Shown here piece after piece: positions 23,769 to 31,068 of a DNA stretch of 33,322 nucleotides (the stretch's first letter is position 1; each line of letters begins with the position of its first letter). The position numbers were made by a program, and so were the translations under genes. Source of the stretch: Bacillota bacterium (GTDB lineage Bacteria; Bacillota; Bacilli; Paenibacillales; NBRC-103111); the NCBI GenBank assembly GCA_023388055.1, contig JAEWGW010000042.1, positions 1-33,322 of the forward strand, given 5' to 3'. The notes below the pieces were generated by a model, which was not told the DNA's origin, did not search any database, and was given only the letters and a program-made list of their open reading frames with translations.

Positions 23769-24371
23769 TTACTTCAGTTCCTGCCATTTCGTCCATAACT
23801 CCTGCGGATTCAGGACATACACATTGTTCTCCCGGTACATATACTGGTGAATGATAAACTCTCTGCGGATGGTAGCGAAATCCTCGTGGAAGCCTTTGAT
23901 AAACGTATTCAGCTCCTTCTCCGGATAGGCCTTGCCGAATTCCAGCCGACGGACCATTTCCTCCAGGACGATCAGCTTCTTCTTCATTTGAACCGGAATT
24001 TGCTTCAATTCCCCGCTTGCACCAAAGAAATTCCGGATAACGGAATGCTTGAATTTCTCCATGTCCTCATTCATCGGATTCACCTCCTCTTCCCGAATTT
24101 GCCGGTTAATCAGCTGCTCTGCCCCCTTGGAGAAGCTCCGGAATACCTCATGGTTCAACGAAAAATAAACGGTATTCTTATCCCTCCTCTCCGAAATCAG
24201 CCCCGCCTGCCGCAACTTCGCGGAATGATGGGTAACGGTGGCAGGGGTCACCCCCAGCTTCTCTGCCAGATGCAGCCCGTTAAGACTCCCGGCCGCCAGC
24301 AGAATCAGCATTTTGACACGGGTGGGATCAGCAAGCGCCTTATGAAAATTGACCACCTTCTCCAATTGCAT
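23769..24371 (-). CDS. ArsR-type regulator with C-terminal DUF2087 domain
   Basis: The 200-residue protein begins with an ArsR-like winged HTH (about 1-75): LADPTRVKMLILLAAGSLNG, LAEKLGVTPATVTHHSAKLR, and the wing RRDKNTVYFSLN. There is no Cys-rich metal site, so it is not a classical arsenic sensor. Residues about 128-195 (KKKLIVLEEMVRRLEFGKAY, then YPEKELNTFIKGFHEDFATI and MYRENNVYVL) form DUF2087, often found fused to or beside such regulators. The ATG at 24369-24371 has only AAGGG upstream at 12 bases. Repeated ATATCTAATT sequences (24389-24414) in the promoter region suggest autoregulation. The ligand is unknown. Confidence 0.85.
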   Translation of the reverse strand: MQLEKVVNFHKALADPTRVKMLILLAAGSLNGLHLAEKLGVTPATVTHHSAKLRQAGLISERRDKNTVYFSLNHEVFRSFSKGAEQLINRQIREEEVNPMNEDMEKFKHSVIRNFFGASGELKQIPVQMKKKLIVLEEMVRRLEFGKAYPEKELNTFIKGFHEDFATIRREFIIHQYMYRENNVYVLNPQELWTKWQELK

Positions 24372-24388
24372 CTGTGCGTCACACCCTT

Positions 24389-24414
24389 ATATCTAATTTA
24401 ACAAATATCTAATT
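24389..24414. promoter_or_regulatory. Direct repeat, candidate operator of the ArsR-DUF2087 gene
   Basis: ATATCTAATT occurs at 24389-24398 and 24405-24414 (16 bp start to start), the second copy running into a 10-bp palindrome TCTAATTAGA (24408-24417). They lie 18-43 bases before the ATG of the regulator gene and are suitable for autoregulation. Confidence 0.45.
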
Positions 24415-24485
24415 AGACATTTATTAAATAACATCTTACAAACTAAACCCTTGTTTGTCAATAAAGTGATCATAACCCGCGGCAG

Positions 24486-24519
24486 CAAAAAAGCTGCCAG
24501 AGACCATGTCCCGGCAGCT
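24486..24519 (-). terminator. Terminator of the two-component/ABC operon
   Basis: AGCTGCC (24492-24498) and GGCAGCT (24513-24519) form a perfect 7-bp stem followed on the minus strand by TTTTTG. A further GGCAGC at 24481-24486 can pair with the same GCTGCC, giving a competing hairpin. Confidence 0.85.
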
Positions 24520-24528
24520 CCATATCAT

Positions 24529-25398
24529 TCATGCTGGTTGAAAGGTAAGGCGGATCTCCAGACTTTCCCGGTCCAGCAGCGCTGTTGCTTGCCCGCCCAT
24601 CTGCTCCACCAGTGCCTTAACAACTGCCAATCCGATGCCGCTTCCTTGTCTGGCCCCATCTCCTGTATAAAACCGTTCAAACAAACGGTCCACATCCACT
24701 TTTTGCGCCGCTTTGACCCTGTTGGAAATACGAAGGATGGGCTGCTCTGAAGCTTCGAGTGTAAAACACACATCACCCGCAGCATGTTTAGCACAATTGA
24801 CCATCAGATTTTGCATGATCCGCTGCACGAATCCGGGATCCACATGAGCGTACACCGGCGTTTCAAAGCCCGACAAAACAGGAACCAGCTGGCTTTCCTC
24901 CAAAAGATCCGCATTTTCCAGAATATATTCCGACAGCAGATTGGCCAGATTTGCACGCTCCAGCCCACATTCGCTTTCCCCGTTATCCAAGAGAGAAAGC
25001 TCATAGAACTGTTCGACCAATTGATTCAGCTCACAGGCTCTCCGAAGGGCTGTGGCAATATAGGCCTGATGGTTTGCACCTGGCTTGCATAATTGAAGAT
25101 AACCGATGACCGAGGTTAAAGGTGTGCGGAGATCATGGGATATGCCGGCGATGGTGTCCTTCAGCAGTTGCTCCGCCCGCAACGCTTCAATCCGGATCTG
25201 CCTCTCCTGCTCCAAACAGCCGTTTATGGCAGCAGCAAGCCGGTTCAACGTCCGGTCCATCAGATTAATGTCCAGATTGCTGGGTACTCGGCCGTTTTCC
25301 CGGTTTTCGAGCTGCTTTGCCATGCGGAGTAGCTGGCGGCGGAGCACTAACAGATATGCCGCTGAGATAACAAGTGCTACCGTCAATAAGATGAGCAT
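24529..25398 (-). CDS. Sensor histidine kinase
   Basis: The 289-residue kinase has a single N-terminal membrane helix (LILLTVALVISAAYLLVLR, 2-20), no large extracellular sensor, a linker, the HisKA box SHDLRTPLTSVIGY with phosphoacceptor His88, and a HATPase domain with the N box (IMQNLMVNCAKHA) and the G2 box GDGARQGSGIGLAVVKALVE. The G1 box is atypical: ILRISNRV replaces the usual DxGxG stretch. Such small kinases with little sensor domain usually depend on a partner transporter for sensing, consistent with the ABC genes upstream. GGGAGG is 7 bases before the ATG, and the gene is 15 bases after the permease. Confidence 0.93.
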   Translation of the reverse strand: MLILLTVALVISAAYLLVLRRQLLRMAKQLENRENGRVPSNLDINLMDRTLNRLAAAINGCLEQERQIRIEALRAEQLLKDTIAGISHDLRTPLTSVIGYLQLCKPGANHQAYIATALRRACELNQLVEQFYELSLLDNGESECGLERANLANLLSEYILENADLLEESQLVPVLSGFETPVYAHVDPGFVQRIMQNLMVNCAKHAAGDVCFTLEASEQPILRISNRVKAAQKVDVDRLFERFYTGDGARQGSGIGLAVVKALVEQMGGQATALLDRESLEIRLTFQPA

Positions 25399-25413
25399 GA
25401 TATTCCTCCCCGC

Positions 25414-26184
25414 CTAATTCAAGTCAGCCCGGCGGAATAGCCAATAAGAAATGACTATAGAGGCGGAGATAAAAAATAGCCCGGTGATCACCGCGATCCC
25501 GATAGCTGAACCCTCCACCTGAGGCTCCATAACAGCTTTCATTTGATTAGTAGGATAAAGCTGGATCAGCTGGATCAGCCAGGTTTCCGGCGCCAAGGAA
25601 CGCATCAACCGGAAGATAACGGATAATGCCAGTGTAAGCACAAGCGAATACACCACCGAACGAATTACATCCCGGCAGGCAAACACCACGATCAGACACA
25701 GATAGACCAAGGCCATATCCAGCAGGACATGCATTCCCAAACAGCGCCATATATAGGCCCCATCCTCCGCAGGGGGAAGGGAATGGAGCCAATCCCGGCT
25801 GTAACGGAGAATGCTTATGACGGGGTACAGAATGGAAACCAGACACGTAGCCAGATAGAAAAATAACAGCTTGACTGCAAAAATGCGAAGCCGGGAATGT
25901 CCGGCGTATACCGCGTCATTCAAGGTCCGCCCGGAAAACTCCGAACCGATTAAAAGCGGTGTCAGGAAAATGGTGATCAAGGTGGTTAAGCCGGCGTCGC
26001 CCATGGTATTTTTGAACACAAACTCCCCCCAGTGGAGAGTCATAAACTCGGTTTTCCATGAGGCAATATGTCCAAAACGGTTGCCGGAATACCAGAAAAC
26101 AAATAGCGCCGTACCCAATAACACAACACCATAAGGAATGTTGTACCGCAGCTTGCTCCATTCCGCCCTCAGTAGGTTAAGCAA
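25414..26184 (-). CDS. ABC-2 type permease (lantibiotic/bacitracin-immunity-like)
   Basis: Membrane partner of the ATPase at 26177-27094. The 256-residue protein shows about six membrane segments (PYGVVLLGTALFVFWYSG; LTTLITIFLTPLLIGSEF; LLFFYLATCLVSILYPVISI; VLLDMALVYLCLIVVFA; VVYSLVLTLALSVIFRL; IAVITGLFFISASIVISYWL) and the SEFSGRTLNDAVYAGHSR loop common in this family. It is not a BceB-type ten-helix permease. AGGAGG lies 8 bases before TTG at 26184; the more distal GTG at 26193 overlaps that ribosome site and is rejected. It overlaps the ATPase gene by 8 bases. Confidence 0.87.
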   Translation of the reverse strand: MLNLLRAEWSKLRYNIPYGVVLLGTALFVFWYSGNRFGHIASWKTEFMTLHWGEFVFKNTMGDAGLTTLITIFLTPLLIGSEFSGRTLNDAVYAGHSRLRIFAVKLLFFYLATCLVSILYPVISILRYSRDWLHSLPPAEDGAYIWRCLGMHVLLDMALVYLCLIVVFACRDVIRSVVYSLVLTLALSVIFRLMRSLAPETWLIQLIQLYPTNQMKAVMEPQVEGSAIGIAVITGLFFISASIVISYWLFRRADLN

Positions 26185-27094
26185 GCTTCCCACCTCCTAC
26201 CAATGCCGCGAAATATTCCTCCAGGCCGACGCCCTTCGAACTGATATGACGGATTCCAATTCCGTTTTGGGATAGTGCCTCCACCAACGCTTCAGGCTTA
26301 AGATCGGCACTGTACAGCCGGATTTCATTGTCCGGGAACACCTTCAGATCCTGTTGTCCGCACTCCCCCTCCAACACAGCCATAGCAGCAGGAGACTGAT
26401 CGGTTACGATGGAGATATAGCGGCTGCAGCGTTCCTCCAGCTCTTGTTTGCTGATTTGCTCCAGAAGGCTGCCTTCATGAATAATGATGAAGTCCGTAGC
26501 CAGATGGTACAACTGCTCCAGATAATGACTCGAAATCAGCATGGTCGTACCCCGTTCACTGTTCAAAGACACAAGAAGCTCCCGGATGCTGCGGATGCCG
26601 TTGGGGTCCAAACCGTTAATCGGCTCATCCAGCACCAGGAATTCCGGCATGCCCAGAAGAACGGCGGCCAATCCGAGACGCTGCTTCATCCCGTAGGAAA
26701 AATGCCTGTACGGGTAAGTATCCGTAAGCTCCAGTAATGCCAAAGTATCTGCTACTGCTTTTTTGTCCGGAATGCCCTTCAATATCCGCAGGACCTCCAG
26801 ATTTTTCTCCGCCGTCATGAAGCCGTGAAAAATCGGCCTTTCGATCAAAGCACCGATCTGCCTCCGGCTCCTGACTATTTCGCGCTCCTCCCGGTGACCG
26901 AACAGGCTGATGGAGCCTGAGGTGGGGAAAGCGAGCCCCATAATGATCCGCATCAAAGTTGTTTTCCCGGCTCCGTTATTGCCGATCAGCCCATAGATTT
27001 TTCCCCGTTCCAATTGGAATGTCACTTGCTTAAGCGCTTGCACTTTTCCATACGCTTTGGATAAATCCTTACAGTGAAATACCGAATCGCTCAA
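26177..27094 (-). CDS. ABC transporter ATP-binding protein (BcrA-like)
   Basis: The 305-residue ATPase has Walker A GNNGAGKTT (about 38-46), the signature FSYGMKQRLGLAAVLLGMPE (about 132-151), Walker B FLVLDE followed by PINGLDP, and the switch His in ISSHYLEQLYHLA. The signature reads YGMKQR in place of SGGQ, as in bacitracin/lantibiotic self-protection ATPases (BcrA/NisF type). A 90-residue C-terminal tail is also typical of that group. The start codon is TTG at 27092-27094, with AGGAGG 8 bases upstream. It follows the response regulator by 51 bases, a gap with a direct repeat at 27134-27150. Confidence 0.92.
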   Translation of the reverse strand: MSDSVFHCKDLSKAYGKVQALKQVTFQLERGKIYGLIGNNGAGKTTLMRIIMGLAFPTSGSISLFGHREEREIVRSRRQIGALIERPIFHGFMTAEKNLEVLRILKGIPDKKAVADTLALLELTDTYPYRHFSYGMKQRLGLAAVLLGMPEFLVLDEPINGLDPNGIRSIRELLVSLNSERGTTMLISSHYLEQLYHLATDFIIIHEGSLLEQISKQELEERCSRYISIVTDQSPAAMAVLEGECGQQDLKVFPDNEIRLYSADLKPEALVEALSQNGIGIRHISSKGVGLEEYFAALVGGGKLA

Positions 27095-27133
27095 CGTTTA
27101 TCCCTCCTTTTGCCGTAAGTGTAACGCCAGAAA

Positions 27134-27150
27134 GTCAAGAAAACGTCAAG
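27134..27150 (-). promoter_or_regulatory. Direct repeat, candidate response-regulator site
   Basis: CTTGAC occurs twice on the minus strand (27145-27150 and 27134-27139), 11 bp apart start to start. That is the spacing of OmpR/PhoB-type half sites. The first copy overlaps the response regulator stop codon, and the pair lies 40 bases before the ABC ATPase gene. Confidence 0.35.
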
Positions 27151-27835
27151 CCTTCCACATCCGGTAGCCCATTCCCCAGACTGTTTCGATGTAACGCTCC
27201 TCCGGGTTCAATTGCTGGAGTTTGATGCGGATATTGCTGATATGGGTTTTCAGGGTGCCGTCGTCTCCAAGATATTCGGCCCCCCATATACTTTCGAAAA
27301 GATTGGCCTTGGAGAAGATTTTTTGGGGACGGCTGACCAACAGCCGAAGAAGCTGGTATTCCTTGGCGGTCAAGACCAGCGGGCATTCTCCAACCACGGC
27401 TGTCTGCTCCTCCACATCAAGCCGGAGGTCCTTGTAGCCGATCACGGCCTGTTGTGGCGGTCGTTTCCCGAAACGCCGGACATTAGCCTCCACTCGGGCT
27501 ACAACCTCCTCTACCTCAAAGGGCTTGGCCACGTAATCATCCGCTCCAAGCCGCAGCAGTTCCACCTTAGTACGCGTAGCACTGCGGGCGGATATCACCA
27601 TAACCGGGATCTCGGAAGCCGCCCGCAGCCGGCGCAGCACCTCCTCACCCGAGACAACCGGCAGCATCAAATCCAGCAGCACGATGTCATAGGCATTCGC
27701 CTGGGCTTTTTGCATCCCCGCCGCACCATCAAAGGCAGAATCGGTAGCATAGCCGTTCTGCTCCAAAACATTTTTCAGCAGCGCATGAATGTCCCGGTCA
27801 TCCTCAATAATCAACACCTGATGCCGCTCCGGCAT
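27146..27835 (-). CDS. OmpR-family response regulator
   Basis: The 229-residue protein has a receiver domain with the acidic pair EDD (11-13), phosphoacceptor Asp55 (VLLDLMLP), the conserved Ser/Thr in VISARS and Lys in VAKPF, then a winged-helix output domain (LTAKEYQLLRLLVSRPQKIF; YLGDDGTLKTHISNIRIKL; YIETVWGMGYRMWKA). Partner of the histidine kinase at 24529-25398; the two flank the ABC genes they likely control. The ATG at 27835 follows AGGTGG at 5 bases; an in-frame GTG at 27847 lacks a ribosome site. It is the first gene of the module, separated from the tripeptidase gene by a terminator. Confidence 0.94.
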   Translation of the reverse strand: MPERHQVLIIEDDRDIHALLKNVLEQNGYATDSAFDGAAGMQKAQANAYDIVLLDLMLPVVSGEEVLRRLRAASEIPVMVISARSATRTKVELLRLGADDYVAKPFEVEEVVARVEANVRRFGKRPPQQAVIGYKDLRLDVEEQTAVVGECPLVLTAKEYQLLRLLVSRPQKIFSKANLFESIWGAEYLGDDGTLKTHISNIRIKLQQLNPEERYIETVWGMGYRMWKA

Positions 27836-27880
27836 CGCCACCACCACCTGGGTATGGATTCCAACACTATTCTCTTTGGA

Positions 27881-27912
27881 TAAAAAGACTGCGCCTCCAA
27901 AAGAGACGCAGT
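27881..27912 (-). terminator. Terminator after the tripeptidase gene
   Basis: On the minus strand ACTGCGTCTC and GAGGCGCAGT form a 10-bp stem with one G-T pair and a small T-rich loop (27888-27912), followed by CTTTTTAT. It ends the tripeptidase transcript 74 bases after its stop and precedes the response regulator gene. Confidence 0.88.
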
Positions 27913-27985
27913 ACGATCCATTATTCAGCCGCGTTGCCTTACAAGCATTAATGGCCTGGTTAAGCTTACACTTTTGCCTGCGGCA

Positions 27986-29122
27986 TTATTTCGTTGTTTG
28001 GCCTGCCTTGCGGGAGATTTCCACCACCAGCTCCGCCACCTTCACCAAGTCGGAAACGGCGATATATTCATTGACGGTGTGAATGGCCTGGTACCCAACG
28101 GACAGATTCACGGTGGGGATCCCTTGGCCATTAAACAGGTTGGCATCGCTGCCGCCGCCGGAGTGGAACAGGTTCGGTGTTAATCCGATGGCTTCTGCCG
28201 CATCCATGGCCAGCTTCACGTGGGAAGCAGTTTCGTCGAATTTGTAGCCGGGATACATCAATTCATAGCGGAATTCGCAGCTTGCTCCCATCTCGGAGCA
28301 GGCGGATTCACAGGCAGATTTCATAGCGTCCAGCTGTGCCAGCAGTTTTTCCTTCACCAGGCTGCGGGCTTCCCCGATCAGCTCCACCTTTTCGGTTACG
28401 ATGTTCGTTTCACCAGAGGCGAAGAAGGTGCCGAAGTTAGCGGTGGTTTCCTTGTCGATCCGGCCCAGCGGCATCCGGGATACGGCTTTGGCCGCAACTG
28501 TAATGGCGCTGATGCCCTTCTCCGGACTTACTCCGGCATGGGCGGTTTTGCCCTTCACGGTAATGTAAACCTTCGATTGGAACGGCGCCGCAACGGCAAT
28601 GCCGCCTACCTCGCCGTTGGAGTCGATGGCGTAGCCGAAGTCGGCCTTCACCCAGCCGGGCTCCATATTCCGGGAACCGAGCAGAGTGGATTCCTCACCT
28701 GCGGTAATCACGAATTTAATAATGCCGTGAGGGATCTTCTCCTCCTCCAGCACCCGCACCAGCTCCAGCATGGCGGCGATCCCGGCCTTGTCGTCGCTGC
28801 CCAGCACTGTAGTTCCGTCGCTGCGGATGATACCGTCCTCCCCAATCTGGGGTTTTACACCCTTGCCCGGAACTACTGTATCCATGTGGCAGGTAAAATA
28901 AATTGTCGGCGCATCCTGTGCCTCAGCAGTAGCCGGCAAGGTAAACAAAAGATTATTTCCTTCGCAGCCTGACTTGGCCGAGGAATCATCCTCCTCAATC
29001 TGAAGGCCCAAGTCTCCAAACCTCATCTTCAGAACCTTTGCAATCTCCGCCTCATGCTTCGTTTCACTGTCCACTTGGACCAACGCGATAAACTCCCCTA
29101 CCAGTCTTTGCTGGTTGACCAT
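27986..29122 (-). CDS. M20-family tripeptidase (PepT/YqjE-like)
   Basis: Zinc aminopeptidase predicted to cleave tripeptides in the cytoplasm. The 378-residue chain has the metal-binding motifs of the M20 peptidase T group: FTCHMDTVVPGKG (about 75-87), VLGSDDKAGIAAML with the bridging Asp, the catalytic ITAGEEST with the Glu pair, YAIDSNGEVGGI, and the late His in FHSGGGSDANLFNGQ. A dimerisation domain (about 180-290; KGKTAHAGVSPEKGISA) sits in the middle. This pattern matches Bacillus YqjE. The ATG follows GGGGGGAAA. It is likely monocistronic, divergent from the Prli42-like gene and ending at the terminator at 27881-27912. Confidence 0.9.
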   Translation of the reverse strand: MVNQQRLVGEFIALVQVDSETKHEAEIAKVLKMRFGDLGLQIEEDDSSAKSGCEGNNLLFTLPATAEAQDAPTIYFTCHMDTVVPGKGVKPQIGEDGIIRSDGTTVLGSDDKAGIAAMLELVRVLEEEKIPHGIIKFVITAGEESTLLGSRNMEPGWVKADFGYAIDSNGEVGGIAVAAPFQSKVYITVKGKTAHAGVSPEKGISAITVAAKAVSRMPLGRIDKETTANFGTFFASGETNIVTEKVELIGEARSLVKEKLLAQLDAMKSACESACSEMGASCEFRYELMYPGYKFDETASHVKLAMDAAEAIGLTPNLFHSGGGSDANLFNGQGIPTVNLSVGYQAIHTVNEYIAVSDLVKVAELVVEISRKAGQTTK

Positions 29123-29262
29123 ACGTGTTTCCCCCCGGCTTCATTTTGCGTTACAATAGATAGATGGGCAAGCATGTCCGGTACGGCACCGGACGTTCAT
29201 TCGTTATTATTTCCCGTTTTGCTTACCGCCCTTATACTTTCTCCTTGAAGGAGCTGATTGTC

Positions 29263-29364
29263 CTGATTAACAAACGAGTAATGCGTGTGGTCGTATGGCT
29301 GATGATAGCCGCCATGCTGTTTTCAACGGTTATGTATCTGGTTACGGCGTTCATCGGGATCTAA
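29263..29364 (+). CDS. Prli42-like single-span membrane miniprotein
   Basis: A 27-33 residue product: a polar N terminus with INKRVMR, then one membrane helix (VVVWLMIAAMLFSTVMYLV) and a short end. This resembles Prli42, the Listeria/Bacillus miniprotein that anchors the stressosome to the membrane, in length, basic N terminus and the MIAAMLFST-like helix. AAGGAG (29248-29253) is 9 bases before CTG (29263), which would begin the conserved INK region; ATT (29266) is another unusual choice and ATG 29281 would remove the basic N terminus. The start codon is therefore uncertain. It lies between the divergent tripeptidase gene and a palindromic element. Confidence 0.55.
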   Translation: MINKRVMRVVVWLMIAAMLFSTVMYLVTAFIGI

Positions 29365-29432
29365 GTCTGTCTGACGGAGTGGTTTTGATTCAACCATATT
29401 CTACAACATGAACAGGAGGGATAGGTTGTGAA

Positions 29433-29574
29433 AGTTTTCCGTAAGGAAAACTGGCTTCGGAAGCATACGCCTTGAGGGCGAGTTTTTTGGCGGCCTTGAA
29501 ACCTTAAAAATTGATTCCAATCAAGGCCGACAAAACGTGTTTGAGCTTCCAAGCCAAGCCTATCCCGGTAGGGA
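29433..29574. repeat. Palindromic intergenic element A (probable dispersed repeat)
   Basis: Non-coding block downstream of bkdB made of nested inverted repeats: a perfect hairpin AGTTTTCC/GGAAAACT (29433-29440, 29445-29452; GTAA loop); an outer imperfect pair GGCTTCGGAAGC (29453-29464) with GCTTCCAAGCC (29545-29555); an inner perfect pair CGGCCTTGA (29491-29499) with TCAAGGCCG (29521-29529); a TTGATT/AATCAA dyad; and a terminal TCCC-GGTA-GGGA hairpin (29563-29574). I recall similar sequence, mistranslated as small hypothetical proteins, in other Paenibacillaceae; this is memory, not a search result. The element may also help terminate the bkd transcript. Confidence 0.55.
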
Positions 29575-29603
29575 ATGTTGCCGAGTGAATATGGTTTCAC
29601 TCC

Positions 29604-30947
29604 TCAGTACAGCTTCGTATCCAGGTTGTAGCCCTCCAGGTTTTCCTTCACCCGCTGCAGGAAACGACCGCAGATAACACCGTCAAGAATCCGGTGGTCC
29701 AACGACAGGCACAGGTTCACCATGGACCTGACTGCAATCATGTCGTTGATGACTACCGGCTTTTTGACGATGGATTCGAAGGTCAGAATCGCCGCCTGGG
29801 GATAGTTCACAATCGGGTACGACAGAATGGAACCGAAGGAGCCGGTATTATTGACGGTAAAGGTTCCGCCTACCATATCATCCGGCGTCAGCTTGCCGGC
29901 CCGTGCTTTTTTGCCGAGCTGGTCCATTTCCTGCGCCAATCCGGCGATATTCTTCTGGTCGGCTTTCTTAATGACCGGCGTCAGCACCGAATCCTCCGTA
30001 CCCACTGCCAGGGAGACGTTAATATCCCGCTTGACGATGATTTTGTCTACTGCCCAAACGGAGTTCAGGATCGGATAATCCTTGATGGCATTGACCACTG
30101 CCTTAATCAAAAATGGCAAATAAGTCAGGTTGATGCCCTCCTGGCGGGCGAAATCATCCTTAATCTTGCTGCGGAGCACCACCAAATTGGTGACATCCAC
30201 CTCAATCATGGTCCAGGCATGGGGAATCTCCGAAACGCTTTGGCGCATATTCCGGGCAATCGCATTCCGGATGGGAGTCACATCAATGTAATATTCCCGA
30301 TGGTTGCCTGACTCCGTCACCACCTGGGGCAGCAAGGGTGTAGGCGGATCCAGAGACAGATGGATACCGGAGGAGCGCACGTCCTGGGATGCAGCCGGAA
30401 CAGCCGCCATAACAGGGGCCGGTGCGGCAGCAGGCTTGGAAACCTCCTGGCGTCCGGCTGCAGGACGTTTGCCGCCTGCCACGTAAGCCAGCACATCCTT
30501 GCGGGTAATTCTGCCGCCTAGGCCTGTGCCCTCCACCTCGGACAGCTCCACTCCATGCTCCGCCGCCAGCGTCAGAACCGCAGGGGAAAACCGGGAGCGC
30601 AGGCTGTCTCCTGCGGCTGCTTGTGTGCCGCCGCCAGATTCCGTCTGCCCGGCAGCACCCTTAAGGTCGGCTCCTGCGGCACCTGCGCCAGAACCCGGCT
30701 CGGCGATCAGACAGATGGCCTCCCCTACCGCTGCGGTGCGGCCTTCCTCCACCAAAAGCTCCAGAATGGTGCCCTCAACCGGAGAAGGCATTTCCACATT
30801 CACCTTCTCTGTGATCAGCTCACAGATGACATCGTATTGCTGCACATAATCGCCGGGCTTTTTCAGCCACTTGCCGACTGTCGCCGATACCAGGCTCTCC
30901 GCCAAGTGCGGCACCGGCACAGGCGTGCCTTTATTCAATTGGGTCAT
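29604..30947 (-). CDS. bkdB: Branched-chain 2-oxoacid dehydrogenase E2 (dihydrolipoamide acyltransferase)
   Basis: Core subunit of the complex that makes branched-chain acyl-CoA, the primers of iso/anteiso fatty acids. The 447-residue protein has one lipoyl domain with Lys48 in TEKVNVEMPSP, a linker, a peripheral-subunit-binding domain (about 112-150; FSPAVLTLAAEHGVELSEVE and GLGGRITRKDV), a Pro/Ala linker, and the acyltransferase domain with RNMRQSVSEIPHAWTMIEVD and the catalytic SLDHRILDG near the C terminus. The ATG at 30947 follows GGGAGGT by 9 bases; an upstream in-frame extension to 30965 is rejected. It is separated from bkdAB by 114 bases containing a long palindrome. Confidence 0.93.
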   Translation of the reverse strand: MTQLNKGTPVPVPHLAESLVSATVGKWLKKPGDYVQQYDVICELITEKVNVEMPSPVEGTILELLVEEGRTAAVGEAICLIAEPGSGAGAAGADLKGAAGQTESGGGTQAAAGDSLRSRFSPAVLTLAAEHGVELSEVEGTGLGGRITRKDVLAYVAGGKRPAAGRQEVSKPAAAPAPVMAAVPAASQDVRSSGIHLSLDPPTPLLPQVVTESGNHREYYIDVTPIRNAIARNMRQSVSEIPHAWTMIEVDVTNLVVLRSKIKDDFARQEGINLTYLPFLIKAVVNAIKDYPILNSVWAVDKIIVKRDINVSLAVGTEDSVLTPVIKKADQKNIAGLAQEMDQLGKKARAGKLTPDDMVGGTFTVNNTGSFGSILSYPIVNYPQAAILTFESIVKKPVVINDMIAVRSMVNLCLSLDHRILDGVICGRFLQRVKENLEGYNLDTKLY

Positions 30948-30971
30948 TGCCCTGTTACCTCCCAAGCACCT

Positions 30972-31068
30972 AAATTTTCCAGCAAATCAATTATCGGGGG
31001 CTCCCCCAAAAGGTTCCGGCCTTAACTACGAAGCTTCACTTCACACTTTTGGGGGATTGCTTTAAATT
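30972..31068. repeat. Long imperfect palindrome between bkdAB and bkdB (element B)
   Basis: A perfect 10-bp inverted repeat, CCCCCAAAAG (31003-31012) and CTTTTGGGGG (31046-31055), is extended outward by weaker arms: AAATTT...AGCAA..TC at the left pairs with GATTGCTTTAAATTT at the right. GGGGG at 30996-31000 can compete for the same CCCCC. The right end overlaps the bkdAB stop codon. In the operon mRNA this would form a hairpin before the bkdB ribosome site. No U-tract follows, so it is not a simple terminator. It could be a small inserted element or an attenuation structure. Confidence 0.6.

Noticed and set aside
24529..27094. Classical BceRS-BceAB bacitracin module
   Set aside because: The permease is about 256 residues with six helices and lacks the large BceB extracellular domain, and the ATPase signature is BcrA-like.
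29164..29364. 66-codon version of the Prli42-like gene starting at 29164
   Set aside because: No ribosome binding site at that ATG and the extra N-terminal residues do not fit the miniprotein family; AAGGAG at 29248 supports a later start.
29361..29600. Minus-strand 79-codon frame downstream of bkdB
   Set aside because: It runs through the nested inverted repeats of element A; the translation is explained by repeat sequence rather than a protein.
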